This document shows, piece by piece, positions 23,659 through 35,641 of a stretch of 64,000 nucleotides of DNA. Source of the DNA: Portulaca oleracea (taxonomy: Eukaryota > Streptophyta > Magnoliopsida > Caryophyllales > Portulacaceae). The notes beneath the pieces are model-generated. The model was not told the DNA's origin and ran no database searches. It saw only the letters and a program-made list of their open reading frames with translations. A program made the position numbers and the translations under genes. The first letter of the stretch is position 1. Each line of letters opens with the position of its first letter. The stretch covers positions 27,488,883-27,552,882 of the forward strand of contig CM055874.1 in the NCBI GenBank assembly GCA_029582165.1. Reading direction: 5' to 3'.

Positions 23659-24437
23659 TCCAGTAAGAAGGAACTTTAGGAAGAAAGGTAGAAATAGAAA
23701 ATCATGGCCATCCAATCTAGATCCAACAGATGAGAACAAAACCACTATTCTCCCTTTCAAAAAAGTCACACGTGCCAAAAAAAAAATTGGGATTGCAATT
23801 ATAACGTTGCGTATTTCAAGGGGGTTGCTTTTGTAGTTTACGTTATTTCCTTTCTGGTATTCATTGCCTGTTGGAAGCGTGATCAATGATTTGGAGAGGG
23901 AAAACACAATCATCAACACAAGGGGAACGAATAGGGTTCAGAGGGGGGTTACACACAGAGAGTATTTCGTTCGACTCTTCCAGTGCACATTGAGTCGCCG
24001 GAAAGAGCTGCAATAAACACCGAATTTCAGAGCCCGACGATGGAGTATTGACACACATGCAATCGACAATGTCCGAGATATATGTATGATTTTGGTAGTC
24101 GGAGTACCGCCGGATCAGAACTAACATGTAAATGGAATGGACATCAAATTTCTAAATTCAACATTTAACAACTCGACAATGTCCGAGGTTTGTGTATGAT
24201 TTTGGGTAGTCGACAATGTCGGAGTACCGCCGGAATTAACATGTTAATGGAATGGACATCAAATTTCTAAATTCACCATTTAATAACTCGTGGCAGGAGG
24301 CTGGGATGGCAGCAGAGCAAAGAGTGGTCGTCGACGAGGCGGTAGGACATGCCGGGTAAGTCATTTTGGACAATAATTTTAGTTAATTAGTGTACTTAGT
24401 TTGGCTGTGCTGGGTTCTTTCTAGGGTTTGGGTCAGG
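23652..24437 (+). repeat. Left TIR of the MULE
   Basis: About 786 bp matching 41027-41829 inverted, with scattered substitutions and small indels. It includes a direct duplication of the phrase CGACAATGTCCGAG...AATGGACATCAAATTTC (about 24060-24165 and 24170-24290), which is present in both TIRs, and a 50-base ATG exon followed by GTAAGT (24306-24355). Confidence 0.88.
24306..24355 (+). CDS. Putative first exon in left TIR
   Basis: ATG opens MAAEQRVVVDEAVGHA, followed by a consensus splice donor GTAAGT at 24356. The inverted copy in the right TIR keeps the same length (50 bases), the open frame and the donor. In Mutator elements promoters and transcript starts lie in the TIRs, so this could be exon 1 of the gene that follows. 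Inferred, no transcript evidence. Confidence 0.5.
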
Positions 24438-24467
24438 AGGACGGGTGAGGGGGTGGTGATTTGTGAA

Positions 24468-25100
24468 ATCTTGGCCCTGGTTCTTGAATTGGATGACAAA
24501 AGTTTGTTTTAGTGTCGTTTTGTGTGGTGTGTTTACTTAGTAATTGATTATATGTGATGCCGGATGGTGTGACCAGATAGGTGACTATGGTTTGATTGCT
24601 AGCCTGTGTTTACTTGTGTTTCTGGGTGCATGGGATGTAATGGATGCATGGTTGAGCACATGGCCACAGTTGATGTTCCGTGGCCACACCACTTTAGTTG
24701 TGTGATGATGTCACACACATGGTGTGGTCACATATGAAATTTGTATGGACCAATATGGGGCGTTACCACCATGGTAAAACTAAGCAAATATTCATAAATT
24801 TGTATTGACCAATATAGGGAATCGTGGCCCAGGATCTTGGATTAGATGACAAACGTTTGTTGAGTGTCGTTGGTGTGTTTTGTGTGGTAAGTAATTTATT
24901 GTATGTTATGCGGGATGGTGTGTCCAGGGATGTAGATATGATTTGATTACGAGACAGTGTTTTACGTGTCTGTGGTTGGGTGTACGGGTGTAATCGATGC
25001 ATGGTTCACCATATGGCCTCATATGTTGTGGTGTGGCCACACCAATTTCATGTTGTGGTCATGTCACATACAGTGTGTTGGCATGTATGACATTTTGTAG
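24468..25100. repeat. Diverged direct repeat of about 280 bp
   Basis: 24468-24790 and 24822-25100 share, in order, GGATGACAAAAGTTTG-like, GGATGGTGTG, GATGCATGGTT and GTGGCCACACCA words. This is probably an old tandem duplication inside the MULE (intron of gene A). Confidence 0.65.
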
Positions 25101-25326
25101 CGTTTTCCATGTGCACAGGACACATTCAGGATCTAACGACGAATATAGCCAAATTATGGCAGATGTCCTGTAGTCTTTGAATGCGGATGATGCATCGACC
25201 ACATAAGTTACACGGTACATTGGTCTGGAACATGGGGGTGTGGTAATGTCCTGGGACGGACGAGACAAAAAGCATACGGTGCGACATGATGCTAACTGGA
25301 TCACTGATGTGTATTATGTTTTATAG

Positions 25327-27185
25327 GGGGGACGTGGGGCATGATGATCATACTGGTGGTGTTCAAAGAAGGGTGTGTTCCAAGATTCCCGCGTGTAAGG
25401 GTGCAAGGCCAGTGCAACCTGGCGACGTGTCCGACGAGGAACAAGAAATATGGGAATTGATGCGTATAGTTGCGATTGATGCAGCGGCGGGGGTGGCGCG
25501 CACTGCTACAAGGAAGTAGTACATCAGACATACCAAAGAAGGAGGCAGACACAGAAGGCAGCAACCGCGATTGTGGATGGTGCGGTATGCGTCTTCTTTG
25601 CTTATGTAGCGAGTAAAGGGGAAAGCCATTTTAGTCGAGGATTCTCCCGGAAACAACACATGAGCCAAGACGAGGAGTAGGGCAGTCCGTATCGATGAAC
25701 CATGCGACGATACAGCCCCGGTAGAACAAACAACAGCTGCCATCAAGAGGACATCCCCCGCCGGCGTACCAAAGTCAAACAAATCAAACAAGGTTACCCT
25801 CCCCACATAATGCGTCGTAAACTCGTGACCCCTGTGTTGTCTTTTCAGTTTTTTCCGGCCACCACGTGAGATAACGTGTTTATTCTCGGCATATCAGTGT
25901 TGACCTTTTTGCGCACACAATGGACGCGATCAATTTTTTAGTCGGACACGCCGCCATACACAAATTGACCTCACTTGTTCATATGTGATCACTGTCCACA
26001 TTTTTCCTGATCACACTTGTTTGTGACTCATGACACACAACCCCCTTGACCAAAATGTGGCCACGGTGCACATGTGAACACAGATATGTCCACAATGTTG
26101 CCATGGTCGCCGATCAGACAACACACGTACAACATGTGCAATAGCCTCATTGGGATTTGATATTGTCATTGCATTTCAACAACTGATTAAGTGTTATGTG
26201 CCGGTTTTTTGTTCATTGTAGGCCAAGCCACCGGTCGACGTGGACGACCCATCTGTTCAGTGGACAGACCGAGCGTTCCCAACCCACATGTCACCTAAGC
26301 TGCTGATATACCTCGTTCACCACATTAGCTCCAAGCAAGAGGCGGTTATAAAGGATCTTGGTTTTGGCGGGTTTTTAAACCTGAGGATGAAATTGTTGTC
26401 GGGGAGCCTGTGCAAGTGGCTCGTGGAACACCTTGACCCCGACACCATGATTCTTGACTTGGATGGTGGTCGTCAGATAGAGGTGACTGAGGCAGACATA
26501 TTTGTTACCACAGGACTTCCTCGTAGCACGATTCCCATCATAGAGGAAGGGTTGGGGAGGCAGACGCCGAGAGGGTTGATCGGGTGCTCGCTAAGTGGCG
26601 CGCTGAGTACAACATTAATGGCGGCACCTTGCACATTGCGAGGATGCCGGTACACATCGTGACACTTCGGGCCAACATTAAGAAGTTCAAGAGGAACGTT
26701 GTTTTGTTCATGATTGCATCGTCTATACACCGCAACACTCAACGTTACTACACGAGCGACTTTCTACTTAACATCATTGACGTTGCGAATATCAAGAATC
26801 TCAAGTGGTGCAGTTACGTCATTAGCTAGCTCAAGATTGCAGTCAAGCTGAAGAGGGTGAAGCCGTCTAGCTCGTTCACGGGGCCGATTGTACCCCTGCT
26901 GGTAAGCTCATTGGTACTTGATTAAATTATCAATCGTCTAGTCACCCTATCGTGCAAACCGTATTGTGAGCCGAGACAAGCAAGCGGTACACGATGCATC
27001 GGCGTTTTGTATTGATGTTGTAACGTATGTGTTCCATTTGTATTGCTGCAGATGTCATACTTTGATAGGTTCGTTTGAGAAGACCGCCCACCAGTTCGAG
27101 GGTGGGCAACGATGCACGCGTGGACATGCGATAAAATGGAAAGGCGTATGGTGCAGGAGTTAGGGGCGGACTCATACGTGATATG
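25327..27185 (+). pseudogene. Plant-mobile-domain / DUF1985-like gene of the MULE, broken
   Basis: Exon-like blocks on the plus strand. 25327-25519 follows an intron end TTTTATAG and encodes a polar segment. 26221-26902 follows ATTGTAG and encodes SPKLLIYLVHHIS...GFGGFLNLRMKLLSGSLCKWLVEHLDPDTMILDL, then after a frameshift near 26570 AKWRAEYNINGG...RNVVLFMIASSI...LNIIDVANIKNLKWCSYV. 27053-27180 follows GCTGCAG and encodes YFDRF...EDRPPVRGWATMHAWT. The order (WL-x-DP, VTEADI, LFxxxS, LNWCS-like, YFDR) is that of large plant TE-borne proteins related to plant mobile domain / Ulp1-associated proteins. No Ulp1 protease follows: at about 27185 the reading runs into the convergent transposase. Family name tentative; the role in transposition is unknown. 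Confidence 0.6.
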
Positions 27186-29103
27186 TGTATATACATTTGC
27201 CAAGCATGATCCTCGATTACGAGCTTAGTTTTCATAACAGGGAGAGATGTTAGAGTCTTATTTGTCATCTCCATCTCCTTTTGGTGTTGTGCGTCCACAC
27301 CTTGTTCGTACCTCAATAGGAACTCAACAAAACTCAACGTAGGGCAGGTCAGTGATGCAAACACGACATTCTGGCTCTCGGATGCCGATGTTGTCCGCAA
27401 CATCCCCCCTAGATGTTGATCACGGAAATACGCCTGCACCCGCTCTTCTCGGATATCCCACAATCCCCCCCATATGTGGATTATCTTCCAATTCGTGCTT
27501 CAGCATTATCTCACTCCACTTCTCCTTAAACTCATCGCCATCCTCTGAAGCCCACACGCAAAACTTGAGCTCCTCATGGAACTCCTCGCAGCTGTTCAAT
27601 AACCGCCCACCTTCTCGGGAATCTTCCGCATAATGTGCCAGATGCAGTACCTGCGTGGGAAAATAGTGATCATGTAATTGTTATATCAGTACAATGTGAT
27701 GGTCATTGGACATACACACATCACAGCTTAGTGTGGCCAAGTACACGTGCGTGTGTGGACGTTGGACACTCAACGTGGCCCAGTCCATCAATCTGTTAAC
27801 GTTGACAGTCAGTGAGGCCAGTACATCAATAATGTGAATATCTCTCGCGCAGTTTGGCCAGTACACAGTATGGCCATTACATTGGACATTGGACACTCAT
27901 TGTGGCCCAGTCCATGCGCGTGTGTGCACTTGAAATAAATAAAAAAAAATGGTACAGGCTATAAGAGATGCATAGGTATTAGACCGCACTAACACGTACT
28001 TGTGTTTTGACTGAATGAATTTCTCTCGCATAACAACTATAATCGCGTGATCTTGTTCAGTGGTCACGGTCTTAGGATTGTTCCCATGCATTGCCTCGAG
28101 GAATTTCTCAAACAACCATTCGAACGATTCGATCTGTTCGTTCCTAATTAGTTCAACACTGAAGCACATCAGCTTCCGGTGATCGTTTAACCCAGTGAAC
28201 GGAAAGAACGCAATTTTGTACTTGTTTGTTTGTTGCTTCATGTCAAACGCCAACAAGTCCCCACAACACATATCATCCCTACGCGACGTAGAATCGCACC
28301 AAAAAACGTGGAGCAACTACTACTGTTCATCATACTCTTACGTATAGTAGAACCCCGGATCTTCCCCCTTGTGCTTCTGGAGTCCGCCAACCAGGATCAA
28401 TGCTGCTTTCAGGGTCCGCTTGTAGTTTTTCATGTCCTGCTGCGTGCTTCCAATGTTCTCATAGCCCCTGACACACTCTTTCAGCACGTGGAACTCCTTT
28501 GATGCGTCGATGTTGGCACGGTTGAACTGGTTCACGAGGTCCTTTTGCAACGAACTAACCCTCCTCGTTGTCTTATTGATGTGAGTTCGACTCGACGTCA
28601 TCAATGGGTGGTTGTGCGACAACGTGAGTCTGTGCACTACGAACCCAACGCCAGCGTCCGCATCACCATCAAATGCTTCACACCCTAGTCGCGTCTCTGC
28701 CACCCTCCGTTTCGACATGGGCGTTTTGTGAGCCATGTCATCACAGTTGTCGATGATCCCCTTCCATTTCCCGTGGTCTACGATCAAACCGTTTGTGGCC
28801 ACGGTCTCGAATGCATCCTCCTTCTTGCGCCTATGTCCCCCACATGTGCAGTAGTAATACTTCCACTCCCTACCCCTTGTAGTCCTCTAAATCGTGTGCG
28901 TAGCACTACGCACACTAAACACGGCCGCTATTGCATACTTCTCATAGAACAACTTGGCATCACCCAAAGTATTGAACTACATCCCCAAACGCGGCACAAT
29001 TGTTTCGTCATTACATCGAGGCCAGTAGATCGTCACACTGAAACCATCACTGTCTGGTACAGGTGGCGGTACTAGGTAGATGTGCTGGCTACCCCCAGCG
29101 GCA
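27186..29103 (-). pseudogene. FAR1-type MULE transposase, left copy, C-terminus missing
   Basis: On the minus strand, after an intron end GTTCATTACAG, comes a FAR1 DNA-binding-like segment (FNTLGDAKLFYEKYAIAA...REWKYYYCTCGGHRRKK, about 28990-28830), then a linker with HNHP, then the MULE catalytic region (DLLAFDMKQQTNKYKIAFFPF ... ESFEWLFEKFLEAM ... TTEQDHAI, about 28260-28030), an apparent intron (about 27930-27640), WHIMRKIPEKV, and a region ending near 27186. Stops and frameshifts occur (for example after PGFYYT near 28338). The SWIM and zinc knuckle are absent: the copy is cut where the convergent gene A begins. The intact enzyme cuts and joins TIR ends in the nucleus. Confidence 0.8.
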
Positions 29104-30034
29104 CTGTAATGAACAAACCAAGTCGATCGTCACATCGGGCCATATGACACCAGATGCATTTACAATCAATAGGGTGAAAAATCAGACTACGGACATTGAG
29201 ACGAACATGGTTGATCGGTATGACTCACTGTGAAAATAGTTGTTTTGAATGTGATCATATACTACAACGAACCCGTATTACAACATCAATTTGGCATATT
29301 ACAACTACGAATGCGGGGTGTTTATAATACAACAATATGAATCATTGCGTCCACGACGACAAATGTATACGGCCACAGTGTACATACTTTTGCCAATGTG
29401 GCCGCAAACATACTGACTGTGGTCACAATGTACTAGGGATGAGGGTGTATATAGCATAATGTGGCCACAGCCATACTGATTGTCGTCATACTTTTGCCAA
29501 TTATAGATGGATCACACATCACGATATGCCTAACATGCAAAGTGGATAATCCGCATAACGTGGCCGATATACTGATTGTGGATATAATTTACATTGACTG
29601 TGGACACATTGAACGTCGCATGTCAACACCCTGACTACTAGGGAACATGCATTCATATTGACCGTGGTACCGACCACTCCCTCTCCCCCTTTACCCCTTA
29701 ACCACACACGCAACACACATACCCGAGACGTGGAATCGATGCAACAGTGTGGTCAATTATCGTCTGGTATTAGACTATCTACGATATTATGCATACTCAA
29801 TAACCATTCTCAATGTCCCATCCCCCAAAAGCATATGCTATCAGCCGCCATACACATTCAGTACCAATCCATATCCCCTTACCAACATCATCTGAAACAC
29901 GTAATACATTTACATGGATAGAACAATAAAAAGGCGTGATGATCATACTTGTTTGACACCATTAATTTGATACGAACGATGAAGATGTGCCCTGCGTCGT
30001 TTCAATGCAATGGAGTACGTTTGACTGTGATTTG
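27186..30034. repeat. Left arm of the giant internal palindrome
   Basis: It pairs in reverse complement with 36375 to about 39275. The match covers transposase exons, the intron and the non-coding 5' region with its GTGGCCAC words. The spacer between the arms, once the Gypsy element is removed, is only about 35 bases. Confidence 0.85.
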
Positions 30035-30070
30035 ACACTGCCCAAAAATAGCGGATATCATATTGTAAGC
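29104..30070. other. Non-coding 5' region of transposase with TGTGGCCACA-type words
   Basis: No gene is seen. It is rich in GTGGCCAC, GTGGTCAC and TGACTGTGG words (about 29370-29640), mirrored in 36370-37335. Possibly an intron plus upstream sequence of the transposase. Confidence 0.5.
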
Positions 30071-30941
30071 TGATGCATAATGAATCAAAACTAATCCATT
30101 ATACACGAAATAAAAACGGATCGTTCACAAGTAAGAACTTGTGATTGTTGATTTCTCAAAGAAACGAATGAAACGAATGGAAATGATATGAAACGAAAGG
30201 CTTGGACGAGAGTTCTAGAGATTATGACAAGAATGACAATCAAGAGAAACAAAAGACTAATCAAACGTACCAATCCAACGAAGAACAACACGATTTTGAT
30301 GTAGAAACAAGATAGAATTTTGGCAATGGAAACCTCCTTGATCGATATAGACGCACCACAATCAATTTGATATCCAACTCCTCCTTTGCACCATCCAAGA
30401 TTGCTCCCTCTTGGAATAGAAGAGAAGATTTGATCGAAATCCCCTCAAGGAATTCGAATCCTAGCTAGAAATGCTAGAAACTAAAGCATGACAACTTTAG
30501 AGAGAATTTGTGTTTATTATTCAATAGAATGAGATGTGTGTCCAATGAAGCACCCTAAGGGGTCTATTTATACTACAAATGCCCCCCCTTAGGCGTGTAC
30601 AATCAAGAAACTAAGCCCCTTGAGGCTTACATCATCCTACACAAGTATGACATCATAAAGAAACAAGTAAACTATACTAGATTACATTTGATGATAACTT
30701 GCTCTACACTTAACCAAATTTAAAGATTCTTGAACCATATGAAAGCTCTTTGAATGTAGTTTAATCCACTCTAGGATGACTTCCATGATAGTCTTATGGT
30801 TCTTGAGTTAGAGAGCAAATCATCATTCCTCCATGAATAAGACCACTCGAATGTAAACCCATTGTGATGGTTTCAAGCTCTTTGTTGATGTAGCTTAGCA
30901 TTTGACGCTCATGATGGAGATTTGAGATCCAATCTACATCA
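30071..30941 (-). repeat. 3' LTR of Gypsy element (left copy)
   Basis: 871 bp. It contains a 164-bp segment (30302-30465) absent from the other LTR and bounded by TAGAAA repeats. The last 49 codons of pol lie within it. Confidence 0.95.
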
Positions 30942-33421
30942 TTCCCCCCTAGGTGAAAAGAGTTTGCCCTCAAACTAGGAAGTTCTTCTCCTTCTTGATA
31001 GTAAGGTTTGAGATCACTTACATTGAAAGTGCAACTCCCCTCATAACCATCATCTAGTTTCAACTTATAAGCATTATCTCCGATCTTCTCAATGACTTCA
31101 AAAGGACCATCACTTCTTGGTTTCAATTTCCCTTTTCTTCTATTCGGAAACCTTTCTTTCTTGAGATGTATCCATACCAAGTCTCCATGTTTGAAAATCA
31201 CTTTCTTCCTCTTTCGATTGACCTTCTCTTCAATCCTTTGGGTATACCTCATAATCTTTTCACGAACCTCCTCATGTAACTTCTTAATCTCCTCCACTCT
31301 CTTACTAGCTTCAAAACTGAATTTAGTTGATGTAGACATAGGAGATAAATCCATAGGCTTGAGAGGGTTCTTACCATACACAACTTCAAATGGAGATAAC
31401 TTTGTAGCTCGATTTGGACTCCGATTATAAGCAAATTCAGCATGACTTAGCAAAGTATCCCAACTTTTCTTGTCCTTGCTCACCAAAGCTCGTAATAAGG
31501 CTCCCAACGTACGGTTGACAACTTCAGTTTGTCCATCCGTTTGGGGATGACATGCCGTGCTAGATTTGAGCTTTGTACCCAACTTTTTCCATAAGGTAAT
31601 CCAAAAATGACTAAGGAATTTCGAATCTCTATCACTCACCATAGTCCTTGGAATACCATGTAGCTTCACAACTTCTTCAAAGTAGAGATTTGCAACTTTA
31701 GTAGCATCATAGGTAGTATGGCAAGGAATGAAGTGTGCCATCTTCGAGAATCTATCAACAACAACCATAATAGAATCTTTCCCTCTTTGAGTCCTTGGTA
31801 GACCCACAACGAAGTCAAGGCTCACATCTTCCCATGGATGATAGGGAATAGGTAGAGGCATGTATAACCCTTGTGGTAGAACATGAGACTTGGCAAGGTT
31901 GCAAGTCCCACATCTTTTTACAATATGCTCAACATCTTTGATCATGCTTGGCCAAAAATAATGATCTCTCATCATCAAATAAGTCTTCTCAATACCAAAG
32001 TGACCAGCTAGGGCTCCTCCATGAACCTCCATGATCAACAATTCACGTAAGCTACTCCTTGGGATACAAAGTTGATTTCCTTTAAAAAGAAACCCCTCTT
32101 CAATATGAAACATCTCATGTGGATGCTTCTTTGAGAGCTCAAATACTTCTTTGAAATCTTGATCTTCCTCATACAAATCTTTAATATGATAAAATCCAAC
32201 AACTTTTGAATCAAGAATATGTGTAAGCAAGTACCTTCTTGAAAGAGCATCGGCACCTTTATTCAAATGACCGGCTTTGTGTTTGATCACAAATTGGAAT
32301 GATTGCATGAACTCAACCCATTTGGCATGTCGTGGATTGAGTTTATGTTGCCCTTGGATGTACTTGAGAGCTTCGTGATCACTATGAAGAATAAACTCTC
32401 CACTTAGTAGATAATGTCTCCAATGCTCAAGAGCTCGTATAATGGCATAGAACTCTTTGTCATACGTACTATACTTTCTCTTTGTCTCATTCAACTTCTC
32501 ACTAAAATAAGCAATTGGCCTTCCTTCTTGAGACAAAACTGCTCCAATACCAACACCACTTGCATCTACTTCAACTTCAAAGACTTTGTCAAAACATGGC
32601 AAGACAAGTATTGGTGCATTACAAAGCTTCTCTTTGATTATTTCAAACGCCCTTTCAGCACTTCTACTCCATTCGAACTCTTTAATTTTCAACAACTCGG
32701 TCATAGGAGCCATAATAGTGCTAAAATTCTTGATAAATCTTCTATAGAAGGAAGCTAACCCATGAAATGACCGTACCTCATGGATGGACGTTGGTGTAGG
32801 CCATTCGTGTATAGCCTTGATCTTTCCTTGATCCACTTGAATACCATCTTGTGATAACACATATCCAAGGAAGACGACCTTGGGTGAGAAGAAGGAACAT
32901 TTCTCCATGTTTGCGTAGAGCTTCTCTTTCTCCAAGATACACATGACTAGCTCTAAATGCTTTACATGATCAAGCTCACTCTTACTATATATAAGAATGT
33001 CATCAAAATACACTACTATACATTTGCCAATCAAAGGCTTCAATACATGATTCATTAAGCGCATGAATGTAGAAGGTGCATTAGTAAGGCCAAATGGCAT
33101 GACTAACCATTCATATAGACCTTCTTTTGTCTTGAAAGCCGTTTTCCACTCATCACCTTCATGGATACGGATTTGGTGATATCCACTTCTCAAATCCACT
33201 TTGGAAAAGACAATACTTCCATATAACTCATCAAGTAGATCCTCCAAGCGTGGAATAGGGAACCTATACTTGATAGTTATTTTGTTGATGGACCTACAAT
33301 CCATACACATGCGTTGCGAACCATCTTTCTTTGGAACTAGTAACACCGGAACGGCACATGGACTCATGCTAGGCCTTATCAAACCCTTTGAAAGTAGCTC
33401 ATCAACCTGTTTTTGTACCTC
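30794..33421 (-). CDS. Gypsy pol: reverse transcriptase, RNase H, integrase
   Basis: About 875 codons after an in-frame TAA, in the same frame as gag-protease. Numbered from the TTG at 33382, the RT includes [12 protein letters not shown] (about 15-26), the catalytic box YFDDIL (about 125-130) and LGY near 170; RNase H begins near [16 protein letters not shown] (about 270); integrase has an HHCC zinc region (GHFGIEKTY...CGTCNLAKS, about 475-515), a core with [19 protein letters not shown] and [10 protein letters not shown] (D, D, E), and a C-terminal [15 protein letters not shown] module. It ends in the LTR with SLTQEP. No canonical start lies at the pol start, so it would normally be made as part of gag-pol. 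It looks intact apart from the upstream stop. Confidence 0.95.
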   Translation of the reverse strand, partial: EVQKQVDELLSKGLIRPSMSPCAVPVLLVPKKDGSQRMCMDCRSINKITIKYRFPIPRLEDLLDELYGSIVFSKVDLRSGYHQIRIHEGDEWKTAFKTKEGLYEWLVMPFGLTNAPSTFMRLMNHVLKPLIGKCIVVYFDDILIYSKSELDHVKHLELVMCILEKEKLYANMEKCSFFSPKVVFLGYVLSQDGIQVDQGKIKAIHEWPTPTSIHEVRSFHGLASFYRRFIKNFSTIMAPMTELLKIKEFEWSRSAERAFEIIKEKLCNAPILVLPCFDKVFEVEVDASGVGIGAVLSQEGRPIAYFSEKLNETKRKYSTYDKEFYAIIRALEHWRHYLLSGEFILHSDHEALKYIQGQHKLNPRHAKWVEFMQSFQFVIKHKAGHLNKGADALSRRYLLTHILDSKVVGFYHIKDLYEEDQDFKEVFELSKKHPHEMFHIEEGFLFKGNQLCIPRSSLRELLIMEVHGGALAGHFGIEKTYLMMRDHYFWPSMIKDVEHIVKRCGTCNLAKSHVLPQGLYMPLPIPYHPWEDVSLDFVVGLPRTQRGKDSIMVVVDRFSKMAHFIPCHTTYDATKVANLYFEEVVKLHGIPRTMVSDRDSKFLSHFWITLWKKLGTKLKSSTACHPQTDGQTEVVNRTLGALLRALVSKDKKSWDTLLSHAEFAYNRSPNRATKLSPFEVVYGKNPLKPMDLSPMSTSTKFSFEASKRVEEIKKLHEEVREKIMRYTQRIEEKVNRKRKKVIFKHGDLVWIHLKKERFPNRRKGKLKPRSDGPFEVIEKIGDNAYKLKLDDGYEGSCTFNVSDLKPYYQEGEELPSLRANSFHLGGNDVDWISNLHHERQMLSYINKELETITMGLHSSGLIHGGMMICSLTQEP
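30942..30953 (-). other. Polypurine tract of Gypsy element
   Basis: TAGGGGGGAA on the minus strand lies immediately before the 3' LTR. Confidence 0.85.
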
Positions 33422-33424
33422 TTA
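33422..33424 (-). other. Single in-frame stop between protease and RT
   Basis: GCT TAA GAG on the minus strand interrupts an otherwise continuous frame of about 1,494 codons. Relatives commonly have an acidic residue here, so GAA-to-TAA is the simplest origin. Programmed readthrough is less likely because chromoviruses usually make one uninterrupted gag-pol. Confidence 0.7.
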
Positions 33425-35278
33425 AGCTTCTTTAGGATTTATTCTATACGCCGCTTTGTTTGGAAGGATGGCTCCGGGAATGAGATCAATCTTGTGCTCT
33501 ATCTCCCTTCTTGGTGGCAAACCGTGTGGCATCTCATTAGGGAACAAATGATTGAACCTCCTTAGGATGGGTTGGAGCCGTGGGTGTTCATGAGTTGGGG
33601 AAGCTTCTTCCTCTTGCAAATTAGCCAAAATCAACTCCTTTTGCTCATGGAATTCATGTTGATCCGCCTTTAGCAAAGAAACAATATTGGACTCCTTCTC
33701 TTGCTCCTTTTGTTGGGGTGGCCGAATGATAGAAGAAGGTGGCAAAGGGGCCAATGTGATCTTCTTCTTGTTAATGGTGAAGGAATAAGTGTTCATTCTC
33801 CCATCATGTGTGACGTACCTATCAAAAAGCCAAGGTCTCCCAAGCAAAATATGGCAAGCATCCATTGGTATTACATCACACCATATTTGATCTTTATAAC
33901 TCTTCCCAATGGATAAAGATACAAGCACACGTTTATCAATCTTAATACCCTTCCCATGACTCAACCATTGTATATTGTGAAGAGAGGGATGAGAACTCAC
34001 TTCTAACTTCAATTTTTCAACCATTGTAGTGGAAGCCGCATTAGTACAACTACCACCATCTATAATGAGTGAACATACCTTCCCTTGAACCGTACACCTA
34101 GTATGGAAGATAGTTTCACGTTGCTCCAATTCGTTTAGTGTAGAAGCCACGCTTAATGCCCTTCTCAACACAAGTAATTCTCCATCATCCGCTTCTTCCA
34201 CATTTTCCTCTTCACAAACGTCATTCTCCTCCTCAAGTTGCTCTTCTTCATATTCACTTTCATGGCAACTTGGTTCAACATATAAAGCACTTTGATACTC
34301 AACAAGAGAGACTACACGTTTGTTAGGACATTCGGATGCAATATGGCCCAATCCTTGGCACCTAAAACATCTTCTTGGAGGCAATGTCCTTGGTTCTTGG
34401 ACGTGGGGTTTGGATGGGGGATTTTGTGGCTGATTTTGTGGGGTTTTTCCGTAGGGTTTTTGGGAGGATGGGGGCTGATTTTGTGGAGTTTTGTATTGTG
34501 TTTGGGTAGATGGACGTGTGGTATAAGGTTTGGATTGTGTAGGGTACGTTCTCATGGTATCTTTTCCTCTTTCTTTCCTTTGCCTTTCTACTTTCAAGGC
34601 CAAAGTACTTAATTCATCCAATGATTGATAAGAATGTAACTCAACAACATTACGTATCCAATCATTCAAACCAATTAGAAAACGTACCAAAACTTGTGGC
34701 TCATTTTCCTTCAAATCACAACGCCAAAGGAGATGTTCAAACTCCTTGGTATACTCTTCCACCGATTTGGATCCTTGAACTAACTTTTGGAGCTTGACAT
34801 AATTGTCTTGGACGTAGCTTTGGGGTAGAAACTTGCCTTGTAATTTGGACTTCATCTTTTCCCACGAACGAATTTTGTCCTTTCCCTTTGCTTGTCGCTT
34901 CTTTTGCAAGTTAGTCCACCAAATAGAAGCATGCTTTCTCAACTTCAATGCTACATACTTCACTTTTAGTTCATCATTAACTTCTTTCAAATCAAACACT
35001 CTTTCAACCGTTTGAATCCAATCAAGAAATACCTCCGGATCTAAACTACCATCAAATTCGGGTATTTCAACTCTAAAATCAAAACGTTCACCCCTTCTTG
35101 AGAATGGACTAGGCGTGCCATATGAAGCTTCTTCATTAGACTCCTTTTGTAAAGCACGATTCAAATCCATATAGGTCTTTAATTGTTTTTGCAACACTTC
35201 AATTCGCAACCTCATAGCGTCGGCATCCTTAGGTGAACTAGATTGAGACTCGTCCATTTGATTCAATCTTGATGTCAA
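33422..35278 (-). CDS. Gypsy gag and protease (gag-pro)
   Basis: 618 codons from the ATG at 35278 (a second ATG eight codons later is equally plausible). The first part has a charged coiled-coil-like segment (LRIEVLQKQLKTYMDLNRAL) and the capsid domain (FDGSLDPEVFLDWIQTVERVF...LWRCDL...VRFLIGLN, about residues 75-215). A CCHC knuckle CFRCQGLGHIASEC is near residue 305. The protease has active-site IIDGGSCTNAAS near residue 405, where Gly stands for the usual Ser/Thr after Asp, as in several plant Gypsy proteases, and HILLGRPWLFDR near 485. The frame ends at TAA (33424-33422) between KEA and EVQKQ, exactly in one frame with pol. Confidence 0.93.
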   Translation of the reverse strand: MTSRLNQMDESQSSSPKDADAMRLRIEVLQKQLKTYMDLNRALQKESNEEASYGTPSPFSRRGERFDFRVEIPEFDGSLDPEVFLDWIQTVERVFDLKEVNDELKVKYVALKLRKHASIWWTNLQKKRQAKGKDKIRSWEKMKSKLQGKFLPQSYVQDNYVKLQKLVQGSKSVEEYTKEFEHLLWRCDLKENEPQVLVRFLIGLNDWIRNVVELHSYQSLDELSTLALKVERQRKERGKDTMRTYPTQSKPYTTRPSTQTQYKTPQNQPPSSQKPYGKTPQNQPQNPPSKPHVQEPRTLPPRRCFRCQGLGHIASECPNKRVVSLVEYQSALYVEPSCHESEYEEEQLEEENDVCEEENVEEADDGELLVLRRALSVASTLNELEQRETIFHTRCTVQGKVCSLIIDGGSCTNAASTTMVEKLKLEVSSHPSLHNIQWLSHGKGIKIDKRVLVSLSIGKSYKDQIWCDVIPMDACHILLGRPWLFDRYVTHDGRMNTYSFTINKKKITLAPLPPSSIIRPPQQKEQEKESNIVSLLKADQHEFHEQKELILANLQEEEASPTHEHPRLQPILRRFNHLFPNEMPHGLPPRREIEHKIDLIPGAILPNKAAYRINPKEA

Positions 35279-35293
35279 ATTAGAACTCTCGTA

Positions 35294-35592
35294 GGGTAAG
35301 GGACGGATTTGGCTAGGTTTGTGTTTGGTCTTAGGGTTCTTTGTGGAGCTTAAGGTTCTTGATGAATTCTTGATGAATTCTTGATGAGTTCTTGATGAGT
35401 TCTTGATGAGTTCTTGGACGAACTCAAAGGTGGCGTGTGAATGTGATGGGGTAAGGGACGGATTTGGCTAGGTTAGTGTTTGGTCTTAGGGTTCTTTGTG
35501 GAGCTTAAGGTTCTTGATGAATTCTTGATGAATTCTTGATGAGTTCTTCATGAGTTCTTGGAAGAACTCAAGGTGGGCGTGTGAATGTGATG
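35294..35592 (-). repeat. Tandem duplication in the Gypsy leader with TTCTTGATGA units
   Basis: Two copies (35294-35448 and 35449-35592) each begin GGGTAAGGGACGGATTTGG on plus and each contain short arrays of ATTCTTGATGA/GTTCTTGATGA. They lie between the PBS and the gag start, in the untranslated leader. Confidence 0.9.
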
Positions 35593-35641
35593 AAAAACAA
35601 GGTGTAAAACAATGCAAGAAACGAGAGATATCAACAAGCTA

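Noticed and set aside
23554..23919. Frames of 121 and 91 codons at the MULE left end
   Set aside because: Products of the TA and GA microsatellites plus the TIR; no protein features.
25363..25806. 147-codon minus-strand frame
   Set aside because: Opposite to exon-like sequence of the mobile-domain gene; no motif, no splice context. Treated as a shadow, though not disproved.
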